Position numbers and translations under genes: made by a program. Below, piece by piece: positions 1-9,963 of a stretch of DNA of 64,000 nucleotides. The notes beneath the pieces are model-generated. The model ran no database searches. It was given only the letters and a program-made list of their open reading frames with translations, and was not told the origin of the DNA. Positions within the stretch are counted from its first letter, which is position 1. Each line of letters opens with the position of its first letter. The DNA comes from Metellina segmentata (Eukaryota; Arthropoda; Arachnida; Araneae; Tetragnathidae), in contig OX375879.1 in assembly GCA_947359465.1 (NCBI GenBank), positions 19,492,298 through 19,556,297 on the forward strand. The letters run 5' to 3'.

Positions 1-892
1 GCCTGGAGTGAAATGGGTGAGGAACTCGACATCTTGAAGAAAAGTGATCACTCTTCTCTACAAAGGGGTGAGAAGAGTGCGCTCGGATGGTTGCCTATAA
101 AGTCCACAGAGCGTTTACACCGGAGTCGGTCGAAAAAAGGGACGAAAAGAGGTTAGCATAGGCAAACGTAAACCCCATCCGCCTATCCACCGCACAAAAA
201 GGGAGAGAAATGTATATAAACTCCGGTGTAAACGCGGCTTAACTCTATTCCCAAATGTGGCTAACTTGAACGCTTCTAACAGCATCCCCTATAGGAAATG
301 GAGTAAGATCCGTTTCCTCGGCAACAGGTAGGCGTAGGCTGGCCTCCATCTTGCACAGACAATTATTCCCGATGAATCCTCAAACTGGACTGGAAAAGAC
401 AAGAGGAGAGACATCACACGCATCTCATTCTTCCTGAAACAAAGCGCACAAAGAAAAGGGAGAAAGCACACACGGTAAATCTCGAGCCCGGAGGGAAAGG
501 AGCTCCACCCACAAATTAGAGACCTGGGTAAGAAATGACGGGGAGGGTCGAGAGGAGCTCGGCATGTCTGTCCGGGCAAACCAGTCCGGTCCATCCTTTG
601 TTTTCCTTCTTCCCCGGGCGAGCCCTCAATTTTAGTGCCCCGAGTGGGAGGTGCGCCCTCTACAAGAGCGAGGCTGTTCACAACAGGTTGCCTTTTTTGT
701 TCTCGAACCTACTCGAAGAAAAGGTGGGAGGGGAAACCCGGGTCGGTTATTTCTCTCGCTCGGGACCTTTGAGCGCGGCACACTCGAATGGAAATAGGAG
801 AGTTTTTATGACACAGTGGTTGGAATTCGGGGAATGGAGAGTCCTCGATCATGAGACGTGCTCGAGAGAGGGATGGATCGGCATTTTTCTTG
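1..892. other. Unassigned sequence with an inverted repeat
   Basis: I recognise no gene here. Open frames on both strands show no familiar domain. Composition is more balanced than the AT-rich flanks. The only clear structure is the inverted repeat at 111-235, listed separately. It could be regulatory or part of an exon or UTR of a gene to the left, but nothing in the sequence decides this. Confidence 0.4.
111..235. repeat. Perfect 16-bp inverted repeat around a 93-bp loop
   Basis: The arms GCGTTTACACCGGAGT (111-126) and ACTCCGGTGTAAACGC (220-235) are exact reverse complements. The loop contains a second related pair, 'ataggc' near 155 and 'gcctat' near 181. Function is unknown. It could be the ends of a tiny element or a structured transcript. 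Confidence 0.7.
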
Positions 893-1050
893 ACGATTAT
901 CGCGCACAGGTTCGATTCCTGTCAGGTGCAGTCCTCCCTGGGTGTAGTTCTTTCGTTGGCGAAGCATTCATTGTCAGTGCGCATGCCCACTGCGCTAGCA
1001 GGCTGTGAGTTATGGGCGGCGCAGGTTCCATTCCTGTCTGGTGTATTCCT
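893..1050 (+). mobile_element. SINE family S2, two partial copies in tandem
   Basis: The string GGTTCGATTCC near 910 is a perfect RNA polymerase III B-box. It is followed by the S2 body start (tgcagtcctccctgggtgtag). A second S2-like head follows ('cccactgcgctagcaggctgtgagtt'-type text, 988-1015) with a degenerate B-box near 1023. The same arrangement recurs on the other strand at 27.1 kb and 44.7 kb. Confidence 0.55.
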
Positions 1051-1054
1051 ACCT

Positions 1055-1280
1055 GTCGATCGTCATCTGACCGTGATTCAAAATTACGTTGTCGTCCTTG
1101 GATCTTTCCCGTCGGGTTTGATTCTGTTCTTATTCGTGATTTCCGTAAGCACGTAAAATTGGGATTCGTCGATTCAGTGAATAGCCTGGTGCATGTAAAA
1201 TCTGTCGTGGCCTCAAATGTCCTCACGTTGGCTTGGTGTAGAGGTTTGGAGAGTGGGGTGCCATCTCAGGTATTGACTTA
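1055..1280 (+). mobile_element. SINE family S1, internal fragments
   Basis: Two pieces of the S1 body lie in the + orientation. The region 1062-1135 carries the 'cgtcatctgaccgtgattcaaa' block and the following 'ggatctttcccgtcggg' block. The region 1183-1280 carries 'aaatctgtcgtggcctcaaatgtcctcacgttgg' through 'ggagagtggggtgcc'. Their order is rearranged compared with full copies, so at least two insertion or deletion events are needed. Confidence 0.7.
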
Positions 1281-1506
1281 ACTCCGTTATAGGATACCGA
1301 CCTTACGATTGGGTTTACGGTAAACAAAATTTCCTATAACGTGAAGGTGAGAAACGGAAAAAGAAAGATAATGTGGTGGGATGCAAAGCAGGAATTACAA
1401 GTTAAGAAATGCGTACGCAGGTTCTGCTCTAATAAAAGTTTGCTATGAGGTTATAGAGACAATTAAAGTGAACCTAAACCGCTTGTTTAAGTTCAAACTC
1501 TCTGGA

Positions 1507-1840
1507 GGCCGCCGACCAACCGGTATAGTGGTTAAGGTGTTAACCTCTAGATCGGAAGGTTCCTGGTTCGAATCCGGGTCGGGGCATGGATGTTTGTAAG
1601 CGTATGGCGTAGAGGCGGCTGGTGCACCTTAAATCTGTCGTGGCCGAAAGTCCTTACGTTGGGTTAATGTGGAAGTTTGGAGAGTGGGGTGCCAGCTCAG
1701 GTGTTTCTTCGTCATATGACCGTGGCTCAAAATTACGAGATGTTGTCCACGGATCTTTCCCTTCAGGGACTGATCCCGGACCGTCGTCAATAGCACGTTG
1801 TGTTGCTCTGGTATGACGTTAACCAAAATTACCATTACCC
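1507..1840 (+). mobile_element. Full-length tRNA-derived SINE, family S1 (head I, tail A)
   Basis: This is one of the best preserved copies. It has a tRNA-like head from 1510, about 200 bp of S1 body, and a 3' end reading acgttaaccaaaattaccattaccc. The head holds an A-box-like and a B-box sequence and a T-arm-like CCTGG/CCGGG pair. It has no coding capacity; mobilisation would depend on a LINE reverse transcriptase. It abuts a LINE fragment at 1841. Other full copies lie at 24300, 30115 and 41553. Confidence 0.9.
1526..1575 (+). promoter_or_regulatory. Internal pol III promoter (A and B boxes) of SINE S1
   Basis: TAGTGGTTAAGG at 1526-1537 resembles the tRNA A-box, and GGTTCGAATCC at 1565-1575 is an exact B-box match. 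The spacing fits a tRNA-type promoter. It belongs to the SINE rather than to a functional tRNA gene: the arms do not fold into a clean acceptor and anticodon stem. Confidence 0.75.
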
Positions 1841-2180
1841 TGGAAGCCACAAATCGCACGATTTATATTATTTTCTTTTGAAGCAAGGGATGAACATTCA
1901 GGCGTTTACGCCAGACGTCGTAGTACAGAGGTGCTGGTTCCTTGATGTGCAAATGTGGGGTGATAGGGCAGGTGGTAACGTAGTGGTCCGGGTCTGCTTC
2001 CATACCACAGATGCAGAGGTCACTACAATTAATATTCATCCGAAATAGATACTGTAGGAACGGGCCGTGGCTCGTGTAAAAGTGTGTGAGCTCTGGGGGT
2101 TGAGATGAAACGCTTTGTGCAGACCTTGGACAAGAACCCGATTGTTCTCCGACCTTTGATGGAGTTTATCCATCTCTTGC
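1841..2180 (-). mobile_element. Non-LTR retrotransposon 3' fragment (copy 1)
   Basis: About 340 bp is near-identical to 27420-27950. The minus-strand translation of the other copy includes a CICGMEADPDHYVTTC motif, the Cys/His segment found after the RNase H or RT domain of Jockey/R1/I-type LINEs. No catalytic domain remains here. It is flanked on the left by a full S1 SINE. Confidence 0.6.
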
Positions 2181-2184
2181 CAGA

Positions 2185-2312
2185 TGTCGGACCGTGGTAC
2201 AAAATGACGTGGTGTTGTCCACGAATCTTTCCCGTTGGGATTGATTCAGGGCCGTCGCCAATAGCCCGTTGTGTTGTTCCAGTGCTACGTTAGTTAAATA
2301 ATTACCCAGCCA
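2185..2312 (+). mobile_element. SINE S1, 3' part with tail B
   Basis: The sequence matches the S1 3' third, from 'ggaccgtggtacaaaatgacg' to 'gttgttccagtgctacgttagttaaataattaccc'. The 5' part is missing, as expected from incomplete reverse transcription. A second 3' fragment follows at 2365. Confidence 0.75.
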
Positions 2313-2364
2313 CCTGGTGCAAGAGCCAGCTTGGCATAAGCTGCGCTGAATTTCATGCATTTTT

Positions 2365-2445
2365 TCCTTCAGGATGGATCCTGGACCGTCACCAATAGCC
2401 CGTTGCGTTGCTTCGGTGCTACGTTGATTAAAATACTTACGTATT
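2365..2445 (+). mobile_element. SINE S1, 3' fragment
   Basis: It covers the block 'ggatggatcctggaccgtcaccaatagcccgttg' through 'gctacgttgattaaaatacttac'. This is the S1 3' end of the tail-B type. It is separated from the previous fragment by about 50 bp of unrelated sequence. Confidence 0.75.
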
Positions 2446-3175
2446 TTGTTCGTTATGAGATTAATACTCAACAGCACAACTTAAATGAATTCATTTTTTG
2501 AATACGAAAAGCACCTCTTTACCTCTCTTTCGCTTCCAATTCGATTTGATTCGCGAGTAGAATCAAGTGATGTTTGGTCTTCACATCGCCAAACAACAAA
2601 TGCAAGCCTTTTTCACGCTACATAAGATAAATATGAATAGATGGAAGTCTATTTTCAAAACCGTAATCGAATATTTTAGTTGATTTTTTAATAATAAAGC
2701 CTTATTTAATCATCAAACGGTAATTCCGTCGACAGCTCCTCGAACAAAGATCTGCCAACAAGTTTCATTCATTGCAAAAACCAGAAAGAACAATTTAATC
2801 ACGTACAATGCGAATATTAAATGTGATTGAGCAATTTTATTGCTGAAGTGACTTTTAGCCACCGATTCGATCACGTTTCTGCGTCTTTTATCGGACTTCA
2901 ATAGGTCCAATGAATACGTCAAGGTTAATTAACAAATTATTTGATAAAAACTACTTAAAAGAACGGAAGAAAGACTTCGGAATAATTGAAGTACGTGACC
3001 ACCGTCACGAAACATTCGAGTTCTGACTCTGGTATCTCAAACACCAATTCTCCATGTCAGCATTTTCGATTTTAAAATTACAGTCCTATACTTTGCTTTT
3101 TTAATTTGAGGGTACACCACAGTGGATATAAACCGATTCACGTTTTCCTAACCTTCAAAACTCTTTAAAATATTG
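2446..3175. other. AT-rich stretch without recognised features
   Basis: I see only short open frames and simple AT-rich text, with no motif shared with other parts of the window. Confidence 0.4.
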
Positions 3176-3473
3176 TGTTGATGCAAAAGTTCGTCCCGTT
3201 TTTTTTTAAAAATCAATTGAAGAAAAATGGCTATATTGGCTAGAATATACTTTGAATCAGTATAGTATGTGCCCCATAGAATTCTGTGCTATTTTGTTCG
3301 ATGACCATTCTTCATCTTTCCGGTTGCTTTATCATCCAGCGCTCGAAGATGTTCCGAGGTTTCTGGTCGAAGATCTCATTCAGGTGACCAAACTTTTCGA
3401 ACCACTGACGGCACGTGGAATCGTCGAACTGCACCATCAACCTACACAACCCTCTTTTGTGTTTGCGACGCTT

Positions 3474-3699
3474 GCAGAATTTGAGAAACATCAACTCAAA
3501 GGAAACTATAAAACTTATATTGAAATAGTATAAACTTCTTTTAAATTTTAGGTAAGTATTTATGGTGTCAACTTCTAATATATTCTATAGAATATTAATA
3601 TAAGAAGAGCTGGGGCACCTCATCCATATTTTTCAATGACGTCACATCAAAATTTTTATTTTTTGACTTGTGTCACTTTTCTTACCGGGGTGCGATATG
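3474..3699 (+). mobile_element. MITE 'V', copy 1 (left end missing)
   Basis: This stretch matches the reverse complement of 57510-58693, minus the hAT inserted there. It ends in a terminal repeat reading gtgtcacttttcttaccggg then tgcgatatg. The left inverted repeat is lost at the junction with mariner sequence. No coding capacity. Confidence 0.65.
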
Positions 3700-3852
3700 T
3701 TTTTTTTTTTTTGCTGTGTGCAATACTGCTTCATATCTATGCTATGATGGAACTATGAGTCACTATGGTTACCATTATACTTTGATTTAAAAAATGTTAA
3801 AATTTGGCTTTTCAAGTCGCCCCCTTACTGTGACAAATATAGTGATACCAGT

Positions 3853-3985
3853 ATGGTGGATATATTAATTAACGTCGCGCTGGAGCAACACAACGGGCTA
3901 TTGGCGATGGTCCGGGATCAGACCCCAAGATCCGAGGGCAATACCATGTAATTTTAAACCAAAGTCAATGACGAGGTGCTGGCAC
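3853..3985 (-). mobile_element. SINE S1, 3' part (inverted)
   Basis: On the minus strand this reads as S1 from the 'tcgtcattgac' block to the 3' end. On the plus strand the tail side is visible as 'attaattaacgtcgcgctggagcaacacaacgggc'. It lies inside the mariner relic. Confidence 0.75.
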
Positions 3986-4147
3986 TTATTTTCTGCCATT
4001 TTTTTGATGCTTAACAAAATCTAAAAGACCCAATTTATTCTGCAAGTACTCGCTGAAATTCCTTCTTTCAAACAGCATTAAAACTTTAACACGTATGAAA
4101 TAGATGACACGATGCGATCTGCGCCAAAAATGGGACGAACTTCTGCA

Positions 4148-4737
4148 TCAACCCAATGGTTTTGCTTCTATTTTTGCGAATTTGTGTTACTATTTCACAA
4201 GTGCTTCGGTTGCTACCTGTGCTACTGAACACCCTGCAGAACTATCCAGTCACCATCTTGATAGTGGCACGGCTCATGTTCGTGGCCGAGATTCGAAGGA
4301 CCGGTGATGGATCACTAAAGTAACCTGTATCGGCGATGCGAGTACCGATCTTGTCTCGCGTAGGGGGGTCTCGGCGCATCAAAGGATCGGCCCCGCATCA
4401 CACAACCTCGTGTGTCGCTCGCTCTTCCGCAGATAGTAACCCTTGATGGATGGAGATCAGTTTTATTATCGAACGCTGGAAGGCCATCTTTTTTTTGGAA
4501 AGCGATTTTCATCCTGATCTGCCTGTCGTAAAAAGCAGGCTCGTCACCGCAGCCTGTAATTGCGTCTCTTAATTTATGTCTTGCCGTAAACGTTTTGGTG
4601 GAGCACACATATCTATATGTGCGCGCGAGATCATTAACCATTAAGTGTGTTGATTCCTTTCGGAATGGTTCATTTTGCAGTCGCCGATTTTCTCTTGGCA
4701 CTTGAAGTGGTTTTGCACTTGTGTCGTCACCTGTCCC
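4148..4737. other. Unassigned sequence
   Basis: Longest frame is 128 codons on the minus strand with no recognisable domain. No repeats shared with the rest of the window were noticed. Confidence 0.35.
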
Positions 4738-4927
4738 TTAACCCTCCGAGGGGTTTCGACGAGATATCTCGTCCATCAAGAAATGACCAATTTTGCTAAT
4801 GATGAGATATCTCAACCTTCACGATTTGGCCAGTTTTCTTCCAATGGCGAGATATCTCGTTCATCAGGATCTAGTTAGTTTTTTTCCAATGACGAGATAT
4901 CTTGTCTATCAAGTTCTGGTTAGTTAA
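4738..4927. mobile_element. TTAA-flanked palindromic MITE 'P', copy 1
   Basis: Bounded by TTAA at 4738 and 4924. The left end is TTAACCCTCCGAGG. Inside are about three roughly 53-bp units. Each unit carries the palindrome GACGAGATATCTCGTC or a variant (first at 4758-4773, perfect 16 bp), followed by 'catcaag..tggccaattttcttccaatg'. TTAA flanks are the signature of piggyBac-type integration. Related copies are at 8768, 53098 and 60725. Confidence 0.65.
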
Positions 4928-5545
4928 TCTTGCCAAAAGGGTCCAGGCCTAACCAAACAGCCAAGCCAAATCCGCGAGTCCTCAACGCACTCAAAAAGCC
5001 CAATGCTTGATCGTAGATACAGGCAAAACTGTTATTTTACGATAATAGGTGCTATATGTATAAGTGCTACTTTACGATAGCAATTATAATTAACTAATAA
5101 TACTGTTCTGTTTCACTTAGCAACTAAATTTAACGGTTATTATTAACTTTTAGAAATTGATATTTACATTTTTACTTGCATGTACTTACTCTTTAAATTA
5201 AACATTGAATAATCAGCGAAAAGTAGTTGTTACTTTCTTAATTTTTCGCAATTTTTTGTTGAAATTTAAGTAAAAAATATTGTAATTTGATTTGCGGATT
5301 CAACTTATACCACTGCTATTCTCAGTAACATATGTACTTTACTGTCAATATTTTAACTAAGTTACTGTTATTTACAATAAAATGCCTCATGTCCCTGAAC
5401 TGAGGACAGACATCGAATTTTCCAGATCACGAATCTAGAAAGTGTAGTTTGACATTTTCACTCCTATAACCCTTCTTCCAACTGCTCAATTCGTCTTGAT
5501 AAGGGGGTGACAATTTTACGAGGGCTGCGGGCCGATTCGTGAAAG
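4928..5545. other. AT-rich stretch without recognised features
   Basis: No domain-bearing frame and no repeat recognised. Confidence 0.4.
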
Positions 5546-5772
5546 ATCAGTTGCACGTTAAATCTGTCCTGACCACAAATACCCTCACGTTGGCGTGGTG
5601 TGGAAGTTTGGAGATAATGAGTGCCAGCTCAGGTGTGACCTCGTCATCTGACCGTCGTTCAAAATCACGTTTTGTTGCCTTCCAATCTATATATGCGGGT
5701 TGATCCCAGACTGTCGCCAGTAGCCCACTGTGTTGCTCTTGTTCAACATTAATTAAAATACCTACCATACCC
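5546..5772 (+). mobile_element. SINE S1, body and tail B
   Basis: Covers 'cagttgcacgttaaatctgtc' through 'ttgttcaacattaattaaaatacctacc'. The head is missing or too diverged to place. The body blocks (cacgttggcgtggtgtgg, gccagctcaggtgt, cgtcatctgaccg) are in the standard order. Confidence 0.8.
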
Positions 5773-6825
5773 AAACTAATTAACTTGCGTAGCGAGATAT
5801 GACTTCAAGAGTGACAAACTCAATCAAAGTATTACGACTCGGATCTGTAATCATCCCTCAAGTAAGCAAACTAAAAAGAATCGTACTTCGATCCACAAAA
5901 CCCCGATTTTACCCTTTCAACCCCTCAGTCTGACAGCTAAGAGTCAATCCCACGCCCCTTATAAAAACAGAAAAAAAAAATCAATAATTTTTATTTTAAA
6001 AGGAACCGAGAGAGGGCAATGGTTTCTACCCCTCCCCCTCCATTGTCCGACTCGTGTCGTTAACGAGCCATTTTCTGAATTGCTGCCATTTGCCCATAAT
6101 AACGCTGCTTTGAAAACTTGCTCATGACGGATTGGCTTTTTTTGTGTGTGCTTTCTTCTTCTTGAAAGTTTTGGTGGTTTTCGAAGACGGAAATGCACTT
6201 GCGTCATTGTCCAGATGTCAACCGAATTCTGCACGCTAATGACCGCCGGCGTCTGTCTGCGCACTCCATAAAGGAACGCAATTTCTTTTCCCTGATTAGC
6301 GCGTTTTCTTTTGGTTGCTTTCGCTCTTTCTTCGCGGCGATTGCACGCCGGGGTATCATGCGAGGGAAATTATAACCGTAATTCAGCAAAGGCAAGTGGA
6401 TTTCTGACAGTTGACGAATCTCTCGGGTTGAGTCTTGTTTAGATGTCTGCAATGGCATTGGTAATTTGACGACTCGTAATGTAATGAATTGCCACTGTTT
6501 AACTCAGGGATTTAGGCAAATCGAAAAGGATCGGCAATGACCTCCTCCATCTGAAGCATTGAGACCGAAGAGTCCCGATCAATTGAAAAGAAGGAATCAG
6601 CATTCATATAACAGCTTCAAAAACACGTCGATTTGAACACTGTAGAGAGGTTAAGTTGAAAATAACATTTAAGTAGATTCATACCCAAATGCATTCACTG
6701 ATTAAAAATTTGTCTCAAGGAGAAATTTTGAGAACGATTTCCAGTACAGAATATAACAGAACCCATTTCTTTCAGTTCAGCATTGACTTCACATAACATA
6801 GATAGCTCTGCAATTTTGCTTATTC
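5773..6825. other. Unassigned sequence, locally GC-richer near 6020-6470
   Basis: No recognised gene. The 6020-6470 part is unique in the window and less AT-rich, with open frames on both strands but no domain I know. It could be conserved non-coding DNA or a diverged exon. Confidence 0.35.
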
Positions 6826-6827
6826 TA

Positions 6828-7225
6828 GGTGGCCCAAAAGTCACCAGACCATCTAAAAATAGAATAACTGTTTTACGTTTTAAAAATTCAAATATATTCT
6901 TTTGTAAACCATAAATACACTTGGAAATAATTTTTAATTAGTGCATATATTGTAATCGCTTATTTACATGGTTGTCTGAAGACAAAAATGACGAATGTAA
7001 GCTCTATGGGTTAGCACAATTGACCGTTGATTTTGTGGATAAAATTGGATTCTTTTTACTCGTTACACTCAGTCGTGAATTTCTCCGTAACTATTTTCCA
7101 AGAATTACGTATAAATTATCTGAAAAACCTTTTTTTTTTTTTTTGAAAAAATTAATAACAAAAAAGTTTAGTAGTTAAGTTTAAAATGTAGTTTAAAATG
7201 GTCAAGTGACTTTTGGACCATCCTG
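6828..7225. mobile_element. Tc1/mariner-type MITE with TA flanks
   Basis: The left end, GGTGGCCCAAAAGTCACCAG, and the reverse complement of the right end, GGATGGTCCAAAAGTCACTT, form terminal inverted repeats. TA dinucleotides at 6826-6827 and 7226-7227 fit the target duplication of this superfamily. The 398-bp element has no transposase domain I recognise. Confidence 0.75.
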
Positions 7226-7561
7226 TACAAACACTGAGTAAACGTAAAAATGTTTTAGATACTATTAGTATCAGAAAAATCAACAGCTCATAAACGGGAT
7301 TAGAGTAACAATAACTAACTTAAACTAATATAAAGATACAGATAATAAACTGCACAGCTAAAAATACTAGTTATGAAAACTACTAATATCAGGAAATAGA
7401 TTAACAAAAACAACCCCATAACAATTTGAAATTGCGATGAATCTCTTAACACCTTTTATTACCTTCTAGTATAATATTTAGTAACATATGTTGTATACCA
7501 ATCTTTTTATAATTCTAACGTTTTCAAAACTGGAATTCGGTTAGAATTGTATCTAAAGATA

Positions 7562-7823
7562 TCCAACTAGTTACCTAAGCCATTCGGTGTATCACCACGT
7601 AATTTTGAACCACGGTCAGCTGACGAGACAACATCTGAGCTGGCACCCCACTCTCCAAACTTCCACACCAACTCAACGTGAGGACTTCCAGCCACGACAG
7701 ATTTAAGGTGCACCAGCCGCCTCTACACCATACGCTTACAAACATCCATGCCCTGACCCGGATTCGAACCAGGTACCTTCCAGTCTGATGCTAACACCTT
7801 AATCACTACACCGGTTGGTCGGC
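7562..7823 (-). mobile_element. SINE S1 (head I) with a 19-bp target-site duplication
   Basis: The minus strand runs from a head-I tRNA-like part (B-box near 7770) through the body. The flanks repeat the same 19 bases, agaattgtatctaaagata, at 7543-7561 and 7824-7842. That duplication is what LINE-type target-primed reverse transcription leaves. The expected tail is replaced on the left by about 35 unrelated bases. Confidence 0.9.
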
Positions 7824-7954
7824 AGAATTGTATCTAAAGATAAAGATTTCAAAGAAAACAAACAGTGCATGTCAGTCTAACACTCAAGATATGCTAATTA
7901 CACCGTCTCATTTCTCACAATAGGCAATTTAAATTTTTAGGTAGGTAGTAGTTG

Positions 7955-8245
7955 AATTGCTTCACCAGAAGCAAAATAAGACGTGTCGCGTAGTGTGAGT
8001 GCCGTGGACGCTTCCACGTGCCGAAAGTGGTTCGGAAAGTTTGGTCAGTAGGTTAAGTTTGGCCAGAAACCTCAGAACTTGTGCGAGAGGAGGCAACAAC
8101 TGAAGAAAGAATTCGTCTACCAAATGGCCATCGAACAGATCGGCACATACTGTATTGATCATACGTAATTTTTAGTGCATAAAATAACTTTTTCTTCAGT
8201 TTTTGTTTAAAAAAAATGAGACAAACTTTGCATCACCCCCCCCCT
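7955..8245 (+). mobile_element. Mariner relic, 3' part
   Basis: Plus-strand reading gives DASTCRKWFGKFGQ followed by GQKPQNLCERR, the signature after the mariner helix-turn-helix region joined to the C-terminal [14 protein letters not shown] motif. The usual DDD catalytic region between them is deleted. The right terminal repeat is visible near 8215-8240 (gagacaaactttgcatcaccc). Confidence 0.65.
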
Positions 8246-8767
8246 CAAAAAAATTACTTTAGACACACCTAATTGGGTAGCGATCCGAATTTACCTTTAG
8301 AATAACGCTGCTGTGAGATTTCATGCCCGTTTCTCTGACGCAAGTTGGGGTTGGGTCGAGCACAACTATTTCAGCATTCATGTCCCATTTTCCATTCCCC
8401 GTCTTAAGTCTTAACATTCCAATATCCCACTGAGCGGCTCTTATCTCGGCGTCCTGTCAAGAGAGGCTTTTCTGGAGTCTGCATTTATTCTCGGAGGGGA
8501 CTTGTCAACAGGCGGCTCTCCCTTTGAAGGTCCGCTAATCCCCCGCGTCCTTTGTCCCTAGTCTGCTCTAGTCTGTCTGTGAACTTGTCCTCGAAGCGCT
8601 GTCCGTTGCCTATGATACGGATCTGCCTTTGTTTATCCGTCTGCCTGAAGGCCCAATTGAGTGTCGGTGATGCCTGAGTTGTTCCGCAGTTTGAAAAGCA
8701 CTATAGTCGTTTTGTGCTACACGGAGACTAATTCGATACCTAAACTAGCGTATTCACAAGTCTCGTG
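8246..8767. other. Unassigned GC-richer sequence
   Basis: Unique sequence, visibly less AT-rich than the neighbours between 8400 and 8700, without a recognisable protein frame. It could be conserved non-coding DNA. Confidence 0.35.
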
Positions 8768-8992
8768 TTAATCTTCCAAGTGGCTTGGACGAGATTTCTC
8801 GTCCATCAAGATATGGCCAATTTTGATGGTGACGATATATCTTGTCTTCGAGATAGTGCCGATTTTTTGTGATGACAATACCAAAATCTTGTCAGTTTTC
8901 TCTTCCATTGACGAGACATATCGTCCATCGAAATATGATCTGTTTTTTTCCATGTCTAGACAATTCTTTAAGACAACCTCCTGTAGGGTTAA
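8768..8992. mobile_element. TTAA-flanked palindromic MITE 'P', copy 2
   Basis: TTAA at 8768 and 8989. Left end TTAATCTTCCAAG; the right end read in reverse is TTAACCCTACAGGAGG. It contains diverged GACGAGATATCTCGTC units and the linker 'tccatcaagatatggccaat'. It is more degraded than copy 1. Confidence 0.6.
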
Positions 8993-9654
8993 TCCGTGGG
9001 TCAGTAAATTAAAGATTGACGGTACTGTATGGATACTTTCGTCATTCGATTCTTTGAATCGAACTGCAAAGAGTGGATTGATACGTTTGATGTTGAATAT
9101 CGTTGCAGACAATCAATCTGAGAAATCGAACCGGTATTTGTAATAATTGAATGTGGCTTTGTACATTGACTGAAGCGCCATTAAAAACTAATGCAACCAA
9201 CCCAGTAGATCCTAGTCTGTTACCAAGTTGGTCGAATCCGTAATCGATCCGATACCTTTGTTTGGATGCAGGGACAGATAATTCTTAAAGTACTCATTCC
9301 TTCGAAACCGGGTATCCGACGGGTATTTCTTCGAATTAGGGCATTGAGAAGAAAACAAACACCTTTTTTCTGGAATCGAACATTGATACTTTTTGATCGA
9401 TATTTTAAGCATATCGATGCTATTTGTTTCGAAATTCATTGATCCAGAATATAAATAATTTGATTAAAACTGCTAACCCAACAGCAAATCTGGGGGGGGG
9501 GGGGTCAAGGTTAAATTAAAGGGGCCACGGATTATTCAAGTACCGTATTCACAAACCACGAATCAAGTGATCCACTGATTAAAGCGTTAAGCTCGCTGTA
9601 ATCAGCTACTAATGCCGTTAAGTTGGTATATGATGATATTCGTCCGATATATGA
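8993..9654. other. Unassigned sequence with a poly-G tract
   Basis: No recognised gene. A run of about 14 G residues lies near 9491-9504. Confidence 0.4.
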
Positions 9655-9963
9655 GCCGCCGACTAACCGGTATAGTGGTTAAGGTGTTAGCCTCTAGATC
9701 GGAAGGTTCCTGGTTCGAATCCGGGCATGAATGTTTGTAAGCGTATGGCGTAGAGGCAGCTGGTGCACCTTAAATCTGTCGTGGCCTAAAGTTCTCACGT
9801 TGGGTTGGTGTGGAAGCTTGGAGAGTGATGTGCCAGCTCAGTTGTTCTCGACATCAGACCGTAGCTCAAAATTACGAGGCGTTGTCCTCGGATCTTTCCC
9901 TTGAGGGATTGATCCCGGGCCTCCGCCAATAGCCCGTTGTGTTACCTGAGTCTGACGTTAATC
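9655..9963 (+). mobile_element. SINE S1, near full length (head I)
   Basis: It runs from ccgccgactaaccggtatag through the B-box GGTTCGAATCC and the complete body to 'ctgacgttaatcacatatc'. Part of the sequence between head and body ('ggtcgggg') is deleted. Confidence 0.9.

Larger units (their letters stand above)
3176..4147 (-). mobile_element. Mariner relic, interrupted
   Basis: Both termini survive. The left one reads ttgatgcaaaagttcgtccc and the right one, gggacgaacttctgcatcaa, is its reverse complement with one or two changes. The minus strand of 3290-3495 reads part of a mariner transposase (FDQKPRNIFERW, then QPERW). The middle has been replaced by MITE V (3474-3699) and a SINE S1 fragment (3853-3985). 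It cannot make active protein. Confidence 0.75.

Noticed and set aside
535..1008. 157-codon frame as a gene
   Set aside because: Runs into S2 SINE sequence, low-complexity composition, and no known domain.
1510..1585. A functional tRNA gene
   Set aside because: A and B boxes are good, but acceptor and anticodon stems do not pair and the same text recurs as the head of a dispersed SINE.
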